This document shows positions 37,079 to 48,477 of a DNA stretch of 64,000 bases, piece after piece. The DNA comes from Acanthamoeba lenticulata (taxonomy: Eukaryota > Discosea > Longamoebia > Acanthamoebidae). A model generated the notes under the pieces. It was given only the letters and a program-made list of their open reading frames with translations, was not told the origin of the DNA and did not search any database. Position numbers and translations under genes: made by a program. How positions within the stretch are numbered: position 1 is the stretch's first letter; every line of letters starts with the position of its first letter. The stretch spans positions 1-64,000 of the forward strand of contig NAVB01000722.1 in assembly GCA_002179805.1 (NCBI GenBank). The letters are read 5' to 3'.

Positions 37079-39135
37079 ATGAGGCGGCTGCAGCTCATCC
37101 GGTCGAATTGCTTCCGGGCGGCCCTTGCTCCCTCTGCATCTTCATCTCCTCTTCGCTCCTTGTTACAGCGACAACGCGGCCTCACCACATCTGCCGCATC
37201 CGACTCGGCATCGGAGGTGATGCCGGAACAGTCAATTCGCGATGAGATTTTGCTTTCCTCCGACACCCAAGCCCCAAAGACGGGCAAGAAGGCCAAGAAC
37301 TTGGTGTTTGTGGAACGTGCCAAGGTGGAGCGACTCGACGAGGACGACCTCTCCATGGGCGTCGTCTTCCACGATGGCCAGAAGATCGAAGTTTTCAGCG
37401 CCCTGCCTGGCGAGGAGATCTCCTTCTCCAGGCCTGCAAACAAGCGAAACGCCACTCTCGTCGAAGTACGCCTCGCGCGTTGCGCGTTTGGAGCCAGCCC
37501 AGGCCTGACGGACTGACGTTGGGTCGCGCAGGTGTTGGAGCCCTCCAAGGACAGGGCCGTGCCCCGGTGCTCGAGCTATGGCCGATGCGGAGGCTGCTCG
37601 CTCATGCACATGACCCACGCCAAGCAGCTCGAAACCAAGCAGGAGGTGCGCTGGCGGTAGTGTAGTGCCGACAGTGATGATGTAAGAGAGTCTGACATGG
37701 ACCCCGTGGTGGGCCGCAACCACAGTGGGTCCTGAACCTGCTCCGGCGCGAGGGCGTGGAGCCCGCCGAGGTGCTGCCGCCGCTGCACGATACACAATAC
37801 GACTACCGCCACTCGGCCCGGGCCAACGTGCGGTACCTGCCGGAGCGGTCCAACCGGCCCGAGGGCAAGGTCATCGTCGGGTTCCGCCACAAGTGGCTCG
37901 TCGGCTCCCAGCCCGTGGACAAGTGCGAGGTCCTGGCCGAGCCCATCTCCCGCTTTTTTGAAGACGCCGCCGCCACCATCCATCGTACGACATTCACCAT
38001 CGATCGCCACTCGTGCGTTGTAGGCATTAATGGAAGAGCTCGGTGGTCGCTGTGGCAGGTCTGTCCGTCCGGGACCAGGTGCCCACCGTGGAGGTGATGA
38101 TGGGCGACACCGAGAAGTCGCTGCTCCTGCGGCACATGAAGCCGCTGACCGCGGCCGACACGGAGCTGCTCGTCGACTTTGCCAAGACGCACGGGTTCCA
38201 CTTTTACGCGCAGGCCGAAGGCCTCGAGAGCATCCGGCTCCTCTACTCGCCCACGGGCTTCGTCGATCCCAACGCGCTGCCCGAGCCGCCCGCCACGGAA
38301 GGGTCCGCCCACAACCCGTTCGCGAGCTATGCGCACTACCTGCGCCCGACCACGAAGCTCTCGTCGGAGCCCTTCTCGCCGCTGTTCTACACGCTGCCCA
38401 AGCACAACGTGCGCATCTACTTCCGGCCGGCCGACTTCATCCAGGTCAACAGCGCGGTCAACCGGATGCTGGTGGACCAGGCCATCGAGTTTCTCGCCCT
38501 TGACAAGAAGGACCGGGTGCTCGACCTCTTCTGCGGCCTGGGCAACTTCACCCTTCCCATCGCCCGCTACGCCAAGTCGGTCACCGGAGTTGAGGTACGC
38601 ACGTAACGTGCTTTTCAGAGCCCTGGCGTTAAATTTGACGCACGGCCTGACCCTTTGCTTGTCCAGTGGCACGAGCAAACGGTGGAGAAGGCCCGGGTCA
38701 ACGCGACTGTGAACGAAATCACCAACGTCAAGTTCTACTCGGATGATCTGCTCCACCCGGCCAAGGGCCTCGCCTGGCTGAAGCTGATGAAGGTTCGCGG
38801 CCTTGCTCTTTTCTTGGGTCTTTTCTCTGGATTTGCCTTTTCCTGAGATGATGATGGCGATGATCTGCGCGCAGACGCCGGGGCAAAGGTTCAACAAGAT
38901 GCTCGTGGATCCGCCCCGATCGGGCGCGATCACGATCCTCACGCGGCTCTTTAGCGAGCACAAGGAGCGGCCGGAGCGGATCGTCTACGTGTCCTGCAAT
39001 CCGGAGACGCTGGCGCGCGACATCAGTTACCTCAAGTCTCAGGGCTACGCCACGACCAAGCTGCGCACGGCCGACATGTTCCCCAACACCAACCACATCG
39101 AGTCCATCGCCCTCTTGGAGCGAATCCACGAATAA
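37079..39135 (+). CDS. RlmD/TrmA-type RNA (uracil-5-)-methyltransferase with Fe-S motif, probably mitochondrial
   Basis: Exons 37079-37465, 37532-37645, 37726-37984, 38059-38594, 38667-38792 and 38875-39135 join to 560 residues. The first about 40 residues are Arg/Ser/Leu-rich with no acids, fitting a mitochondrial presequence. A TRAM-like domain precedes the Fe-S cysteines CSSYGRCGGC (C-x5-C-x2-C) and a fourth in VDKCEVLAEP. The methyltransferase core has FIQVNSAVN, VLDLFCGLGNFTLPIA, MLVDPPRSGA, the catalytic Cys in YVSCNPETLARD and the catalytic Glu in HIESIALLER. The [4Fe-4S] layout is that of bacterial RlmD (23S rRNA U1939) rather than tRNA TrmA, so an organellar large-subunit rRNA target is inferred. 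Host-style introns show it is long resident. Confidence 0.9.
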
Positions 39136-39183
39136 AATTGTCAGGTCATTTATACATCAAGAACGCGAGCAAGTTCATGGCGT

Positions 39184-40230
39184 TCACCACTCTATGACGT
39201 CTTGCCAAGTGCGACAGGCGGAGCCACCCGTGCAGAACCGTCCCTCTTCTTCCCACCGGTCCCTCTTGTACGGACCCTTGTGCAGGTAGTAGCGCACTGG
39301 CGTGGCGAAGGGCGGCTGAAGCTCGGCCAGAGTGGCCTCCAGCCACTTGATTGGTTCTTCCTTGGCCTCGTCCATCAGCTTCTCTGCTTGATCGAGTGCC
39401 TTTTCCTCTCTTCTTCTCTTCCTCCACTCCTCGTCCTTGACGTCATCATCGGCATCGTCGTCTTCGTCGTCTTCTTCGTCATCGTCTTGATATTCCTCGT
39501 CATAATAATAGTCGATGTGGCGAACGCGTTGGCAGCTGTCCTGCACCGTGTCTTCGTGGCCACTCACGTACGCCACCTGAGTGCCCTCCTTGCGCGCCAG
39601 CACGAGCTGACCCTCTCCTGTGTGTGTGTGCACTACATGTGAGAAGCACTGGACCAGACGCAGATGCTTGCTGGCAGGTGCACCTTTGAGGCAATTGAGG
39701 CTCGTGTAGGAGCTGGTTCCGTGTTCGTCGCCAATGCCATGGCCCTCCCATGTGGCCCGCCCAAAGAAGTCGACGTCGAGTGAGAGCATGCCCTCGAACT
39801 CTGCCATACAAATGCCCTCTTCATCAAACGTATACCCACCACGCCACTTTTGCAGGGCGCCCACATAGGCGGTGAAGTAGTTTTCTGGCTCTCCTTCGTC
39901 CTTCTGTCGTGCCTTCCTTTCCACGTCCTCGTACTCTTCGGCCAAGTACTCGTCTCCAAGAGGTGGTTCGTGCAGGGCCAAGAAGGCGCGGCGCCACAAC
40001 ACTTGATTGTTGCAGACAAGGAAATGGAGGTAATGGTTGGCGAGGAAGAAGGCGCGCAAGCTGGTCTCTGCACCGCAAAACTCCATGATGAGAAGCAGTA
40101 TGTCGGCGCCCAAGCTCTCTAGCCCCAGCCTACTCTCTGCCTCTCCCTCCACTAGTTCCGACGGTGGGGCCAACCGAGCCACTTTGGCCAACGACTGCTC
40201 TTCTTCCTCCTCTGCTCTTGTCCTCTTCAT
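39184..40230 (-). CDS. F-box protein with acidic C-terminal region
   Basis: Single-exon 348-residue protein. An F-box lies at about 38-80: LGADILLLIMEFCGAETSLRAFFLANHYLHFLVCNNQVLWRRAF, quoted here only as its landmarks ADILLLIMEF and NQVLWRRAF. F-boxes bind Skp1 in SCF ubiquitin ligases; the substrate part here matches nothing I recognise. It includes WRGGYTFDEEGICMAEFEGM and DFFGRATWEGHG. Residues about 225-255 are almost pure Asp/Glu with some Tyr, followed by a basic helix. The gene ends 48 bp from the converging RlmD-like stop, an exceptionally tight spacing. Confidence 0.72.
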   Translation of the reverse strand: MKRTRAEEEEEQSLAKVARLAPPSELVEGEAESRLGLESLGADILLLIMEFCGAETSLRAFFLANHYLHFLVCNNQVLWRRAFLALHEPPLGDEYLAEEYEDVERKARQKDEGEPENYFTAYVGALQKWRGGYTFDEEGICMAEFEGMLSLDVDFFGRATWEGHGIGDEHGTSSYTSLNCLKGAPASKHLRLVQCFSHVVHTHTGEGQLVLARKEGTQVAYVSGHEDTVQDSCQRVRHIDYYYDEEYQDDDEEDDEDDDADDDVKDEEWRKRRREEKALDQAEKLMDEAKEEPIKWLEATLAELQPPFATPVRYYLHKGPYKRDRWEEEGRFCTGGSACRTWQDVIEW

Positions 40231-40413
40231 CTTGTTATGTCCGTTTTCGTCTTCGTTTTCTGTTTATTTCTTTGTATTTAATTAGAAAAAAAAAAGAACG
40301 AAACACACAAAAACGCCACCGGGTACTGTACAGGGCGGCAAAGTCCAGCTGCTTCACCACCGCACGCCGTGCTGGGGACTGCTGGATCAGGTTTGTTTCC
40401 TTTTGGCTTCAAG

Positions 40414-41333
40414 CTAGAAGAGGACGCATGACCGTTTGCTCGACGAAGGCTTCGTGTTGCCGCCGGGTTTCTTGTCGCCGCCAGCGCGGTGACGCCGCAC
40501 GGCGCGCACCAGCGCGAAGAAGGCGTCTTCGATATTGAGCCCCGAGAGGGCGCTGGTTTCGAAAAAGGGCACACCATAGCTCGTGGCCAGATCACGGCCC
40601 TCCGAGAGGGGCACCTCGCGCTTACCTTCGAGGTCACACTTGTTGCCCACGATAACGATGGGCACGTCGTCGATGCCCTCCTTTATCCGCTGGATGTGCT
40701 GGCGATAGGCAACCACCTCATTGAACGTCGCCCGCATGATGATAGAGTAGACCAACAAGAAGCCCTCGCCATTGAGCATGTACTGATCCCTCATGGCCGA
40801 AAACTCTTCCTGCGATGCATTAACAACCCATCAACCCGTGCTCCACAGACCAGGTGGTGCTGAAATGAAATTTGATAAAAATAGAAATAAAATAAAATAA
40901 TCATTAAATGATAAATATCTCTGGAAAAAATGAAAAAGAACGAAGGACACCACAAAGATCTGCGGCCAGTTTCGGTGGGCCGTACCTGGCCAGCCGTGTC
41001 CAGGATGTCCAGCATGGTTTCTTGACCATCTACCTGCACTTGCTTGCGGTAGGAGTCCTGGAAAGGTGCAGGGCTACCAGGTGAGCTTGGGAAGAACGAA
41101 GCAGGTCCTTCTGCAAAGCACAAGACGCACCTCAATCGTGGGGTCATAGTCCGAAAGGAAGTGGCCTTGCAAGAACTGCAAAATGCAGTAAAGATGGGAA
41201 GAGATTAAATCTCTCCCAAGTAAGTTGAGTACAGGTAAGGCCTTACCTGAACGGTGAGCGCCGACTTGCCCACTCCACCTGCTCCGACTATGGCAAGCTT
41301 GATAACGCTTGGGCCGTCACTAGATGCCATCAT
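40414..41333 (-). CDS. Ras small GTPase with CAAX box
   Basis: Four exons (41333-41247, 41175-41131, 41057-40986, 40809-40414) join to 199 residues. All G motifs are canonical: GAGGVGKSAL, YDPTIEDSYRK effector loop, DTAGQEEFSAMRDQYM, GNKCDLE and ETSA. The C-terminus ends CVLF, a CAAX box whose Phe predicts prenylation (farnesyl or geranylgeranyl), after a Lys/Ser-rich stretch. It will act at the plasma membrane in growth, motility or macropinocytosis signalling as Ras proteins do in amoebae. Either of two adjacent ATGs (41333 or 41330) could be used. Confidence 0.95.
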
Positions 41334-41816
41334 GGTCACTGCTGTCGCTCTTTGTGTGTCTGTTTGTCCCTCAAGCCTTCGCAGCAAAAGGGGTGCGGGT
41401 CTTTGGCAAGATCAGGGCCTCCATTGGTACCCGTTTTAGCTGGTTCGGGTAAATAGCACAAATTTCTAACCCCACGCAATTACATGTGGTTGCTTGCCGT
41501 TGGTTAGCCTCTCGAAAAGGCGTACGAAGTGGAACCTCAATGGCCAACATCACTCTTCCACGGCACCGACTGACCGGAGAGCCTCGGGCCTTGCTCAGTC
41601 AACCGACACAAAGCTTGAGGTGATCGAGTTGCTCACTAGACGTAAATCTCCGGGGGGACGTTGTTGTTCTCAAGACGTTCGTTTTCACACCCATCCTCAC
41701 CAAGGCGTGCACGCACGCACGCACACATGCACGCACACACACACACACACGATGCAACATGCACACAACATGCACACGACACAACACGGGAGCTGACTGA
41801 GCACCTGGTTCCTCCT
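41334..41816. other. Intergenic region upstream of Ras, with CA-rich microsatellite
   Basis: About 480 bp with no supportable gene. It must hold the Ras promoter. A CA/GCAC-rich simple repeat runs at about 41707-41785. Confidence 0.5.
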
Positions 41817-42210
41817 CTATGCCTCGGCCAGCTTGTGCATCACGGACCACCCAATCAGCTTCTCCACGCGCTTCACACGCAGCTTCTCATCCCCCGCCTG
41901 CGGTACGCCTGTCGCTTCCAACGGCGATGGGCACCTCTCCGCTGGCCGGCAGTGTGCGGAAGGAGAAGGACCGGGAGACCTGGGCGCCGCCCACCCTGGA
42001 CACGACAAAGCGGTAGACTGTGTCGGGCTCCAGCGTTGACAGAAGCACTGCCACAGGGCCGGACGGGTTCCGAGGATACTGGTCGGGCCTGTTTGTGCAG
42101 AGCAAGTAGGCCCTGGGCGCGCCGCGGTTGCAGGACCGTCAGACCTTCCACGCCCACGCAATCGCGAACCACACGCTCGTCGTCCTCGATAGCGGTAAAT
42201 AGCACCACAA
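41817..42210 (-). pseudogene. Fragment resembling an FN3 / PhoD N-terminal beta-sandwich domain
   Basis: On the minus strand one frame gives a convincing beta-sandwich block: YLLCTNRPDQYPRNPSGPVA, then LSTLEPDTVYRFVV and SFSFRTLPASGEVPIAVGSD. This is the pattern of FN3-like domains, including those before PhoD-type phosphatases. Upstream the same frame stops, and downstream it hits TGA while an adjacent frame carries on as DEKLRVKRVEKLIGWSVMHK to a TAG at about 41819. The frame change occurs near 41905-41920 without a plausible intron. No catalytic domain is present. I read it as a broken remnant, but a small unmodelled spliced gene is possible. Confidence 0.35.
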
Positions 42211-42405
42211 CATCACGCCATCACGACAGCTCTTTCTCTGGCTCTCCGGCTCTCGGCAGCTGACCTGATCTGACCTGACCTGCTTTTTGACACTGGCGTG
42301 TGTGTGTGTGTGTTGGTGGATCTCTCTCTCTCTCTTTCTTAATGTAAAATTTGCATCCTGCAGTGTGCTGTGTGCCGTTGGTGGTGTATTTACAGCTGAA
42401 CATGT

Positions 42406-45400
42406 TCAAGCGTCGTGCCACGTGTGGGTGGTCCGCTCAAAGTTGGTGTTGCTACCATTTTGGGAAGCGTAGAGCGTGTTGGCATGGATCCGAATGAACC
42501 CGTCATGCAACGCGTTACTCAATCGGCGAGCCGGCTGTGTCGGCGGCGTCTTGTTCTTGGCCTTCCACGCCAGGAAAACCACGGCAGCGACGACGGCAGC
42601 GATGACCACCAACGCCAGGGGTACGGCCACGCCCGCAGCGATTGCTGGGAAGGAATCAGCAGAACTGGATGAGGACGACGTGACGCTGGACTCCGGACGA
42701 GGCGTCCTGCTGCTGCTGGCTGATGGGCTGAGGGAAGGCGAGGCCGACGCGCTCCTGGAAGACATGGGAGATCGCGAGCCAGACACAGAGGCAGTGGACG
42801 ACGGCCGTATGGCCGTCTGGCTCGTCGTTGGGCTTGTCGACCGCGTCGGCGAGCCTGTTGTCGTCGGGCTCTGTTGTTGGTGGAGTGCCCGACGGCGAGG
42901 AGGTCGGCCTCGTGGGACTTGCGCTGGGCGTCGGGAAGTGGCTGCCGGAAGGCGAAGCCGTCGAGCTCGCCGGGCTTGCGCTGACGGAAGACCCAGGCGA
43001 CGACGTACGGCTGGCTGAGACTGTTGAGGAAGAAGAAGGAGCAGAAGAAGAAGAAGAAGAAGGAAGGGCCGATGGCGAGACAACGACAGGTGACGTTGTT
43101 GAACCCAGCGTCGTGGATGATGGTGATGGAGAAGCGGTTCGCGAGGTGGTGATGCTGGGCAACGGCGAAGCAGAGGCGGTCGTGGAGGGCGATCGAGAAG
43201 CCGATGATGTCGGTGACGGCGTGCCCGAAGTCGAAGGCGAGACTTGGGTGGAAGGCGTCGCCGAGTGTGAGGCGCCGAAAGAAGGTGAAGGCGAAGGTGA
43301 AGCGGTTGGGGTTGCGGTCGGTGACGGCGACAACAGCAATGTTGGTGAAGCTGTTGAGGATGCTGAAACCTGTGGAGAGCTTGAGACAGACGATGATGAA
43401 GGCGTGAGTGTTGGTGAGACGCTGCGAGTCGGCAAGGGCGAGGCAGACACTGAAATTGTAGCTGAAGCAGAGGCAGTGGCCGAAACCGATATCTGGGGCG
43501 ATGTTGTCGTGGTCGTTGACGGTGAAACCTCTGGCGAGAACGAGGCAGACACTGAAACAGCCACCGAAGCAGAAGCCGTGGCCGAGGCCGAGGCCGAGAT
43601 CTGGGGTGATCTTGTTGTGCTCATTGACGGCGAAACCTCCGGCGAGAACGAGGCAGATACTGAAGGTTCAACCGACGCTGACGCCGTGACCGTGACGGAG
43701 GGCGACAGCGGTGACGACGAGGTCGATGGAAGCACAGACACCCCTGGCGAAGTCGTTGTCGTTGCCAATGGCGAACCGGGCGGAGAGACGGTTGATGACG
43801 GCGAGACTGTCGCCGATCCAGAGACCTGAGGCGATTGGGTGCCTGTAGGCGACGGCACCGGTGACAATGAAGGCACGGGCGAGGGAGACGGTGGCGGCGG
43901 TGCAACCGGCGACGGCGATGCCGACGGAGAGGCAGAGGCCGATGGCGTGGATGTAACGCCTTCGGGCGCGACGACCGCGATCTGAAGCGTGGCTGCAATG
44001 CTGAACGAGCGTGTCCCCCAGTCAAAGAACCGCACCACGACGGCGCCCATGGGCGGCATCTACGCAACGTTGGTGCCTGCCACCGGGTCGGTGACAGCGT
44101 AGCGGAGCGTGCCGTCGAGGTCCGGCCTCTCGGTGAAGCCCCACGTGCGAGTGGGTCCATGCCACGTGAGGTACATCCCCTCGCGGGTGAACACGGGGGC
44201 GGCGCCGTAGAGGCGTTCGCCGGTGAATGTGTAGACTCCTTGGGGGATGTCGGCCGCAGCCCCCGGCGCAGGCGCCACAGCTTCGATGCGCAGAGGCAGC
44301 GCGGGGGCTGGCGTGGGCGAGATCGACGCTGTCGGTGAAGGCGAGGGTGTGACCGGCGAGACCGAAGGAGTGATGGACGGCGTGACCGAGATCGAAGGAG
44401 TGATGGACGGCGTGGGAGAAGGCGAGGGCGGGTCGCACTGGACCCAAAAGAGGCCCATGATGTCATAAACAATGTTCTCGGAGCCGTCCGGAGGGAAATG
44501 AAGCGCGTGGGTTCCACTTGGTCCAGACGACCGGGAGAGTCCATGACCGCATAGCCCAGGTAGGTGCCATTCGCACACGAGCGCCAGGCCCACACATCAG
44601 CGGCCCAGCCCGACATGAAGCACACGTCGTCAAGCGGCCCGCGGAAGCGGTACCGCGGCTGCCACTCGCCCTCGAGGATCGTGCTGCTGATCATCTCGTA
44701 GAGTCCGTTGAGCTGGGCGGCCAGAGGCGAGTAGCCCTGGAAGTTGCCCATGATGAATGCCTGGCAGTTTTCCCTCAACATCTTCTTGTCCTTCCACGTT
44801 ATCGTTGTTGTTGTGGATGTTGTCAACTCGCGACGCCCCGCAGCTGGACTCGGCGGACCAGCGTGGCCTGCGGCGCGAGCGCGACCTACGGCATCGGGAT
44901 CAGCGCAAATGACGGTCGGCGGCGTGGTGGGCCAGGGCTGATTTACGGTCCCGTCCGACACGCGGAGGTCGTCAGGCAGCACCCACTCTACCGGCGAGGC
45001 CCGGTTGTTGGAATAGTAAACCACCTGGCCCAAGTCGCCCATACGCATGGTATCACGCGCGCTGCACCGCTGCCAGATCCAGGGCAAGTACGCGTTGGCG
45101 CTGAGGCAGATGTCACGTCCGCCAGCAAAGCGGTAGAACGGTTGGCCGCGCACCGTGGCAAACCCATCCCACTCGTAAAACCCGTCAAGCACACCATTAG
45201 GGTAGGCCTCTGTGCTGAGGCCCGTGATATACAGCCGCCGGCAGCGCTGTCGCCTGCTGGGTTGTAACAGTAGGTGCGCAGCGGGCTCCCCGCCTGGCTG
45301 GTCAGGCCTGCAGGACAAGGCTCACATGTCGTGCGCCCACTGTCGGTCCACGTGCCAGCCGGACAGGGCTCGCACCCATCGCCGCCACTGCCGTTGCCGC

Positions 45401-48400
45401 TGCCCACCACGTAGCCTGGTCGGCACTTGCACTCTGACACCGACGTGGCGCCTGAGACCTCAGTGTCCATGAAGTCAGGGCACGCCGCGCACTGGTTGAT
45501 TGCTGGCGACCACATGCCTCGCGGACACGTGTGCTGCACAGCCACTGCTGGCTCGCCAGCAAACAGCGACACGCCATTCCACTCGATCGGGCTTGCACTC
45601 TGGAAGTTCCTTGGGAATGGCTGTTGCCATACGCCGATGAGAACGTTGTCGTCGAAGACGCCGTATTGCGGCAGGCGCCACTGGGAAGTGGAGGTGTCGT
45701 AGAACAGCCGGGTCTCCATGTCATAAGGGTACCAGTACCTCATCCAGGAGCGTGACCCGACCAACTCGAACTGTTGGCCTGCAGGCGACCGCCCAGGCAG
45801 GTAGATAGTAGAAGACCCGCCGCCGGTGATGATGAGCCGGCGCCGCGTGTTGGCCACTTGCGCGCCACACGTGAGTGACACCCGCAGTGGTGTGCCCGAC
45901 GTGCAGCGCGCTCGGCTGCCTGTGAGCGCCGTGCTCACGGCCACCCACAGCGGCTCGCGCACGCCTACACCGGCCTCAAGCTGCTGGTCGGCACTGTTGG
46001 GCACCGCCGTCGCATCGTTGGCCCCGACCCGCGGCGGACTCCCGTAGAGCAGCTGCCCCACGGGCGGCTGCGTGTGCAAGACGCCCACCTCGGTTGCCGC
46101 GAACCCGGTCACATCAATCACCACTGCCTGCGCCGTTGATGTTCCAACTGGTGGCGCCACGCGCAGCACGACGCTCGCACTGGCATACTCGACCGCGGTG
46201 TTGCAGGCTTGCACGGGCACCGAGTCCGGGGAGGGCTCACACCCGCGCGCCCGCGTACAGCCGCGCCCCTCCATGCGCTCTCCGTTGGGCCGCAGCCGTG
46301 TGATGCGCACTGGCAGCCGCGTGACCGACGACGAAGAGCTCGTCACCTCGATCAGCACTGGCGCACGCCCCCCAAGGCCATAGACCATCGGCGCCGACGC
46401 GTTGACCATCCCGTCGCGTAGCGAAAGCGTGCCCGGCGCGGCGTCAAACAGTCTCCCCTGCTCGAACCGGTAATTGACATATGAGGAGCCGTCCCACGAG
46501 AGTTCAAAGGACTCCTCCGTCATCATGGCGCCGCGTCGCATGACACCCGTGGCCAGCGAGAACCAGTTGAGGTAGAGCCAGCTGCTGATGTGGCCATAGG
46601 TGCCCATGGCCATCGGGATGCGCACGGTCTCGAGCGCGTCTGGGCCGCTGTTGGTCTCGATCCCCACCAGCTCGTAGTTGGCCACCCAGGCCGGCGTACC
46701 GCTGCCCACGCGCGCGTAGGCGTCAGTCGGGTAGGTGACCTTGTTGTTGGGTCCCATCCAACCGACGGCGTCCTGGAAGCCCGCCATGAAGCAGCTCTTC
46801 TCTGGTCCACGGTTCCATGTGGAACCCATGACGTCAAAGACGTTGGCATACTCGGCCGAGGGCGCGTAGGTGGGATAATTGGCCCGGTTGGCATGCGGCA
46901 GGCCCACGTTGTGGCCCAGCTCGTGCAGCAGCGGGCTAAAAATTCCGTTCAACGCAACGCCATTACCAGGCGAGCCGGCGACACCGGAAAAGGCCAGACC
47001 ACTAGTAGAGGGCAGGACTAATATCAGGTGTTTGAAGTAATCGTCCCACTGGGTCTCGCTGATTCGGCAGCGCGAGTCGCTGTGGGCAGCCGCTGCCCTC
47101 TTTGAGTCCAAGTAGGTCACGGTGAGACTTAAAGAAGCCGGCTCGTAGGCGGGGGAGGAGAGCTCGTAGATGCAGAAAGAGTCGAATCGCACCGACACTG
47201 TCACGAACCCGCGGCTGATGCGATTGAAGAACTCGGGCACATATTGCGCGGCAGCGTTGGCATCGCTCAGTGACGCCACGTTGCTCAGCTGGCCGCGGTA
47301 GGCCAGCCGCATGAGCAACATCGGCCGCACTCCTTGGTTGTACGAGCTTGAGGGCAACGCTCTTCCGTCGTGGTGGTGTGCTTGGCCATGCACGTCTGAG
47401 GCAGAGCTTCCATTATATATGCCAAAGAGATCACCACCACCACCACTTCTGCCGCCGTTGCGATTGACTGTTGGGGCAAGTCGATGCTGTTGCTGCTGTG
47501 AGGGGTGACGGTGGTGGTGATGGTGATGTCCGAGACGACGAAGCTTGGCGTGCACACATGGCGCGCCCTCGACGCGAAGGCCCCGCAGCCGGTAGGGTGC
47601 CACCTCGCCACCGAGCGTACTGGCAACAGCCCGCAGGCGCACAATGTGCTGCTCCTGCTCTTGCTGCCCTTCCTCCTCCTCCTCATCGTCGTCGTCGTAA
47701 CCAGGTTGGTTGCTGCTGCTGCTGTCGTCGTCATCATCATCAGCCTCACTTGAGTCATCGGGGACGAGCGAACCGGGACAGAGTTGATAGACGTCCCCCT
47801 TGGCGCTGATGGCTTCCAATGCATGGCCTTTCGGGAACAAGCGCTTGAACAGCTCCATACGAGCTGGGTCATCACCCGGTGGTGGGTGAACCGCCATGAT
47901 CCGCATCAAGTGGACGACGTCCCGCACGGGCGCCGCGAGTTTGGACCATTCGTCACCCTCATCATTGCCGTCTTCATCATCATCATCATCAACATTATCG
48001 TCGACGTCATTATTGTGGCCATCATCGTGACTGGCGTCAATGTCATCTCTGGTTTGTGTTGCTTGGCGGTGTTTTGACTGCGCTTGATTCACCTCTGCAT
48101 GCGCACCAGCACCAGGAGCAAAAAAGCGTTACACCCACAGACACACACACAGACACACACACACACAAACCATGCACCACGCACTCCTTTGTCAGACTGA
48201 AGAGCCTCGGTGTCGTGCGCACAGAGTTGGAGAGCGTGTGCGAGAGAATGAATATATGAGAGACGTGCCGACAACAACAACAGAGCTGCCTGACAGCGTC
48301 ACATTCATGACCCCCATTTGGCTCCACCGTGATCTCAAAAAAGTCGCCCAAGCACACCTGCAGCACCCAACAATAAAACAACAACAACAACAACAACGGA

Positions 48401-48411
48401 TGAATCAACAT
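42406..48411 (-). pseudogene. Gametolysin-family (M11) metalloprotease, single-pass membrane protein, disrupted frame
   Basis: Signal exon 48411-48312 (MLIHPLLLLLLFYCWVLQ) splices in phase to a long exon from 48094. An acidic, Ser/His-rich pro-region leads to the protease domain with the zinc motif HELGHNVGLPH (about 46890-46922) and Met-turn VFDVMGST. After beta-rich modules come cysteine repeats (CPRGMWSPAINQCAAC, CEPCPAGTWTDSGRTTC), repeated about 75-residue modules (45240-44460), a very long Pro/Ser/Thr stalk (about 44460-42720), one transmembrane helix (FPAIAAGVAVPLALVV onward, about 42640-42560) and a short tail ending at 42406. The frame breaks near 45250, 44520 and 42870 and at an in-frame TAG at 44060-44062, none explained by introns. 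M11 enzymes such as Chlamydomonas gametolysin cut cell-wall or surface proteins. Either a recent pseudogene or error-rich repeat sequence. Confidence 0.65.
48120..48170. repeat. CA microsatellite in an intron
   Basis: Interrupted (CA)n run inside the proposed first intron of the M11 membrane protease gene. Confidence 0.85.
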
Positions 48412-48450
48412 ATTTATTTGTGTTTCCCCCCGTCGTCGTTCAAAGAAGAA

Positions 48451-48472
48451 AGAGAGAGAGAGAGAGAGAGAG
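48451..48472. repeat. GA microsatellite
   Basis: Uninterrupted (GA)n tract immediately beside a splice donor (minus strand) of the WxQ-repeat gene. Confidence 0.9.
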
Positions 48473-48477
48473 CCCAC

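Noticed and set aside
37079..39135. Recent bacterial transfer of the RlmD-type gene
   Set aside because: Several short host-type introns and ordinary base composition argue for long residence; organellar ancestry suffices.
41707..41785. CRISPR-like regular repeats
   Set aside because: They are CA/GCAC simple repeats without spacers in a eukaryotic intergenic region.
42828..43829. 333-residue Glu/Gly/Asp-rich plus-strand frame
   Set aside because: It is the complement of the Pro/Ser/Thr stalk of the M11 gene; the repeat DNA keeps all frames open.
45200..45320. An intron to explain the frame change in the M11 gene
   Set aside because: The only GT...AG pairs here are under 20 nt or keep the same frame, so a frameshift or base error is more likely.
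48312..48411. Proposed signal exon being just translated TTG repeats
   Set aside because: Not fully excluded, but it splices in phase to an exon lacking a nearby ATG and supplies a needed signal peptide, so it was kept as the working model.
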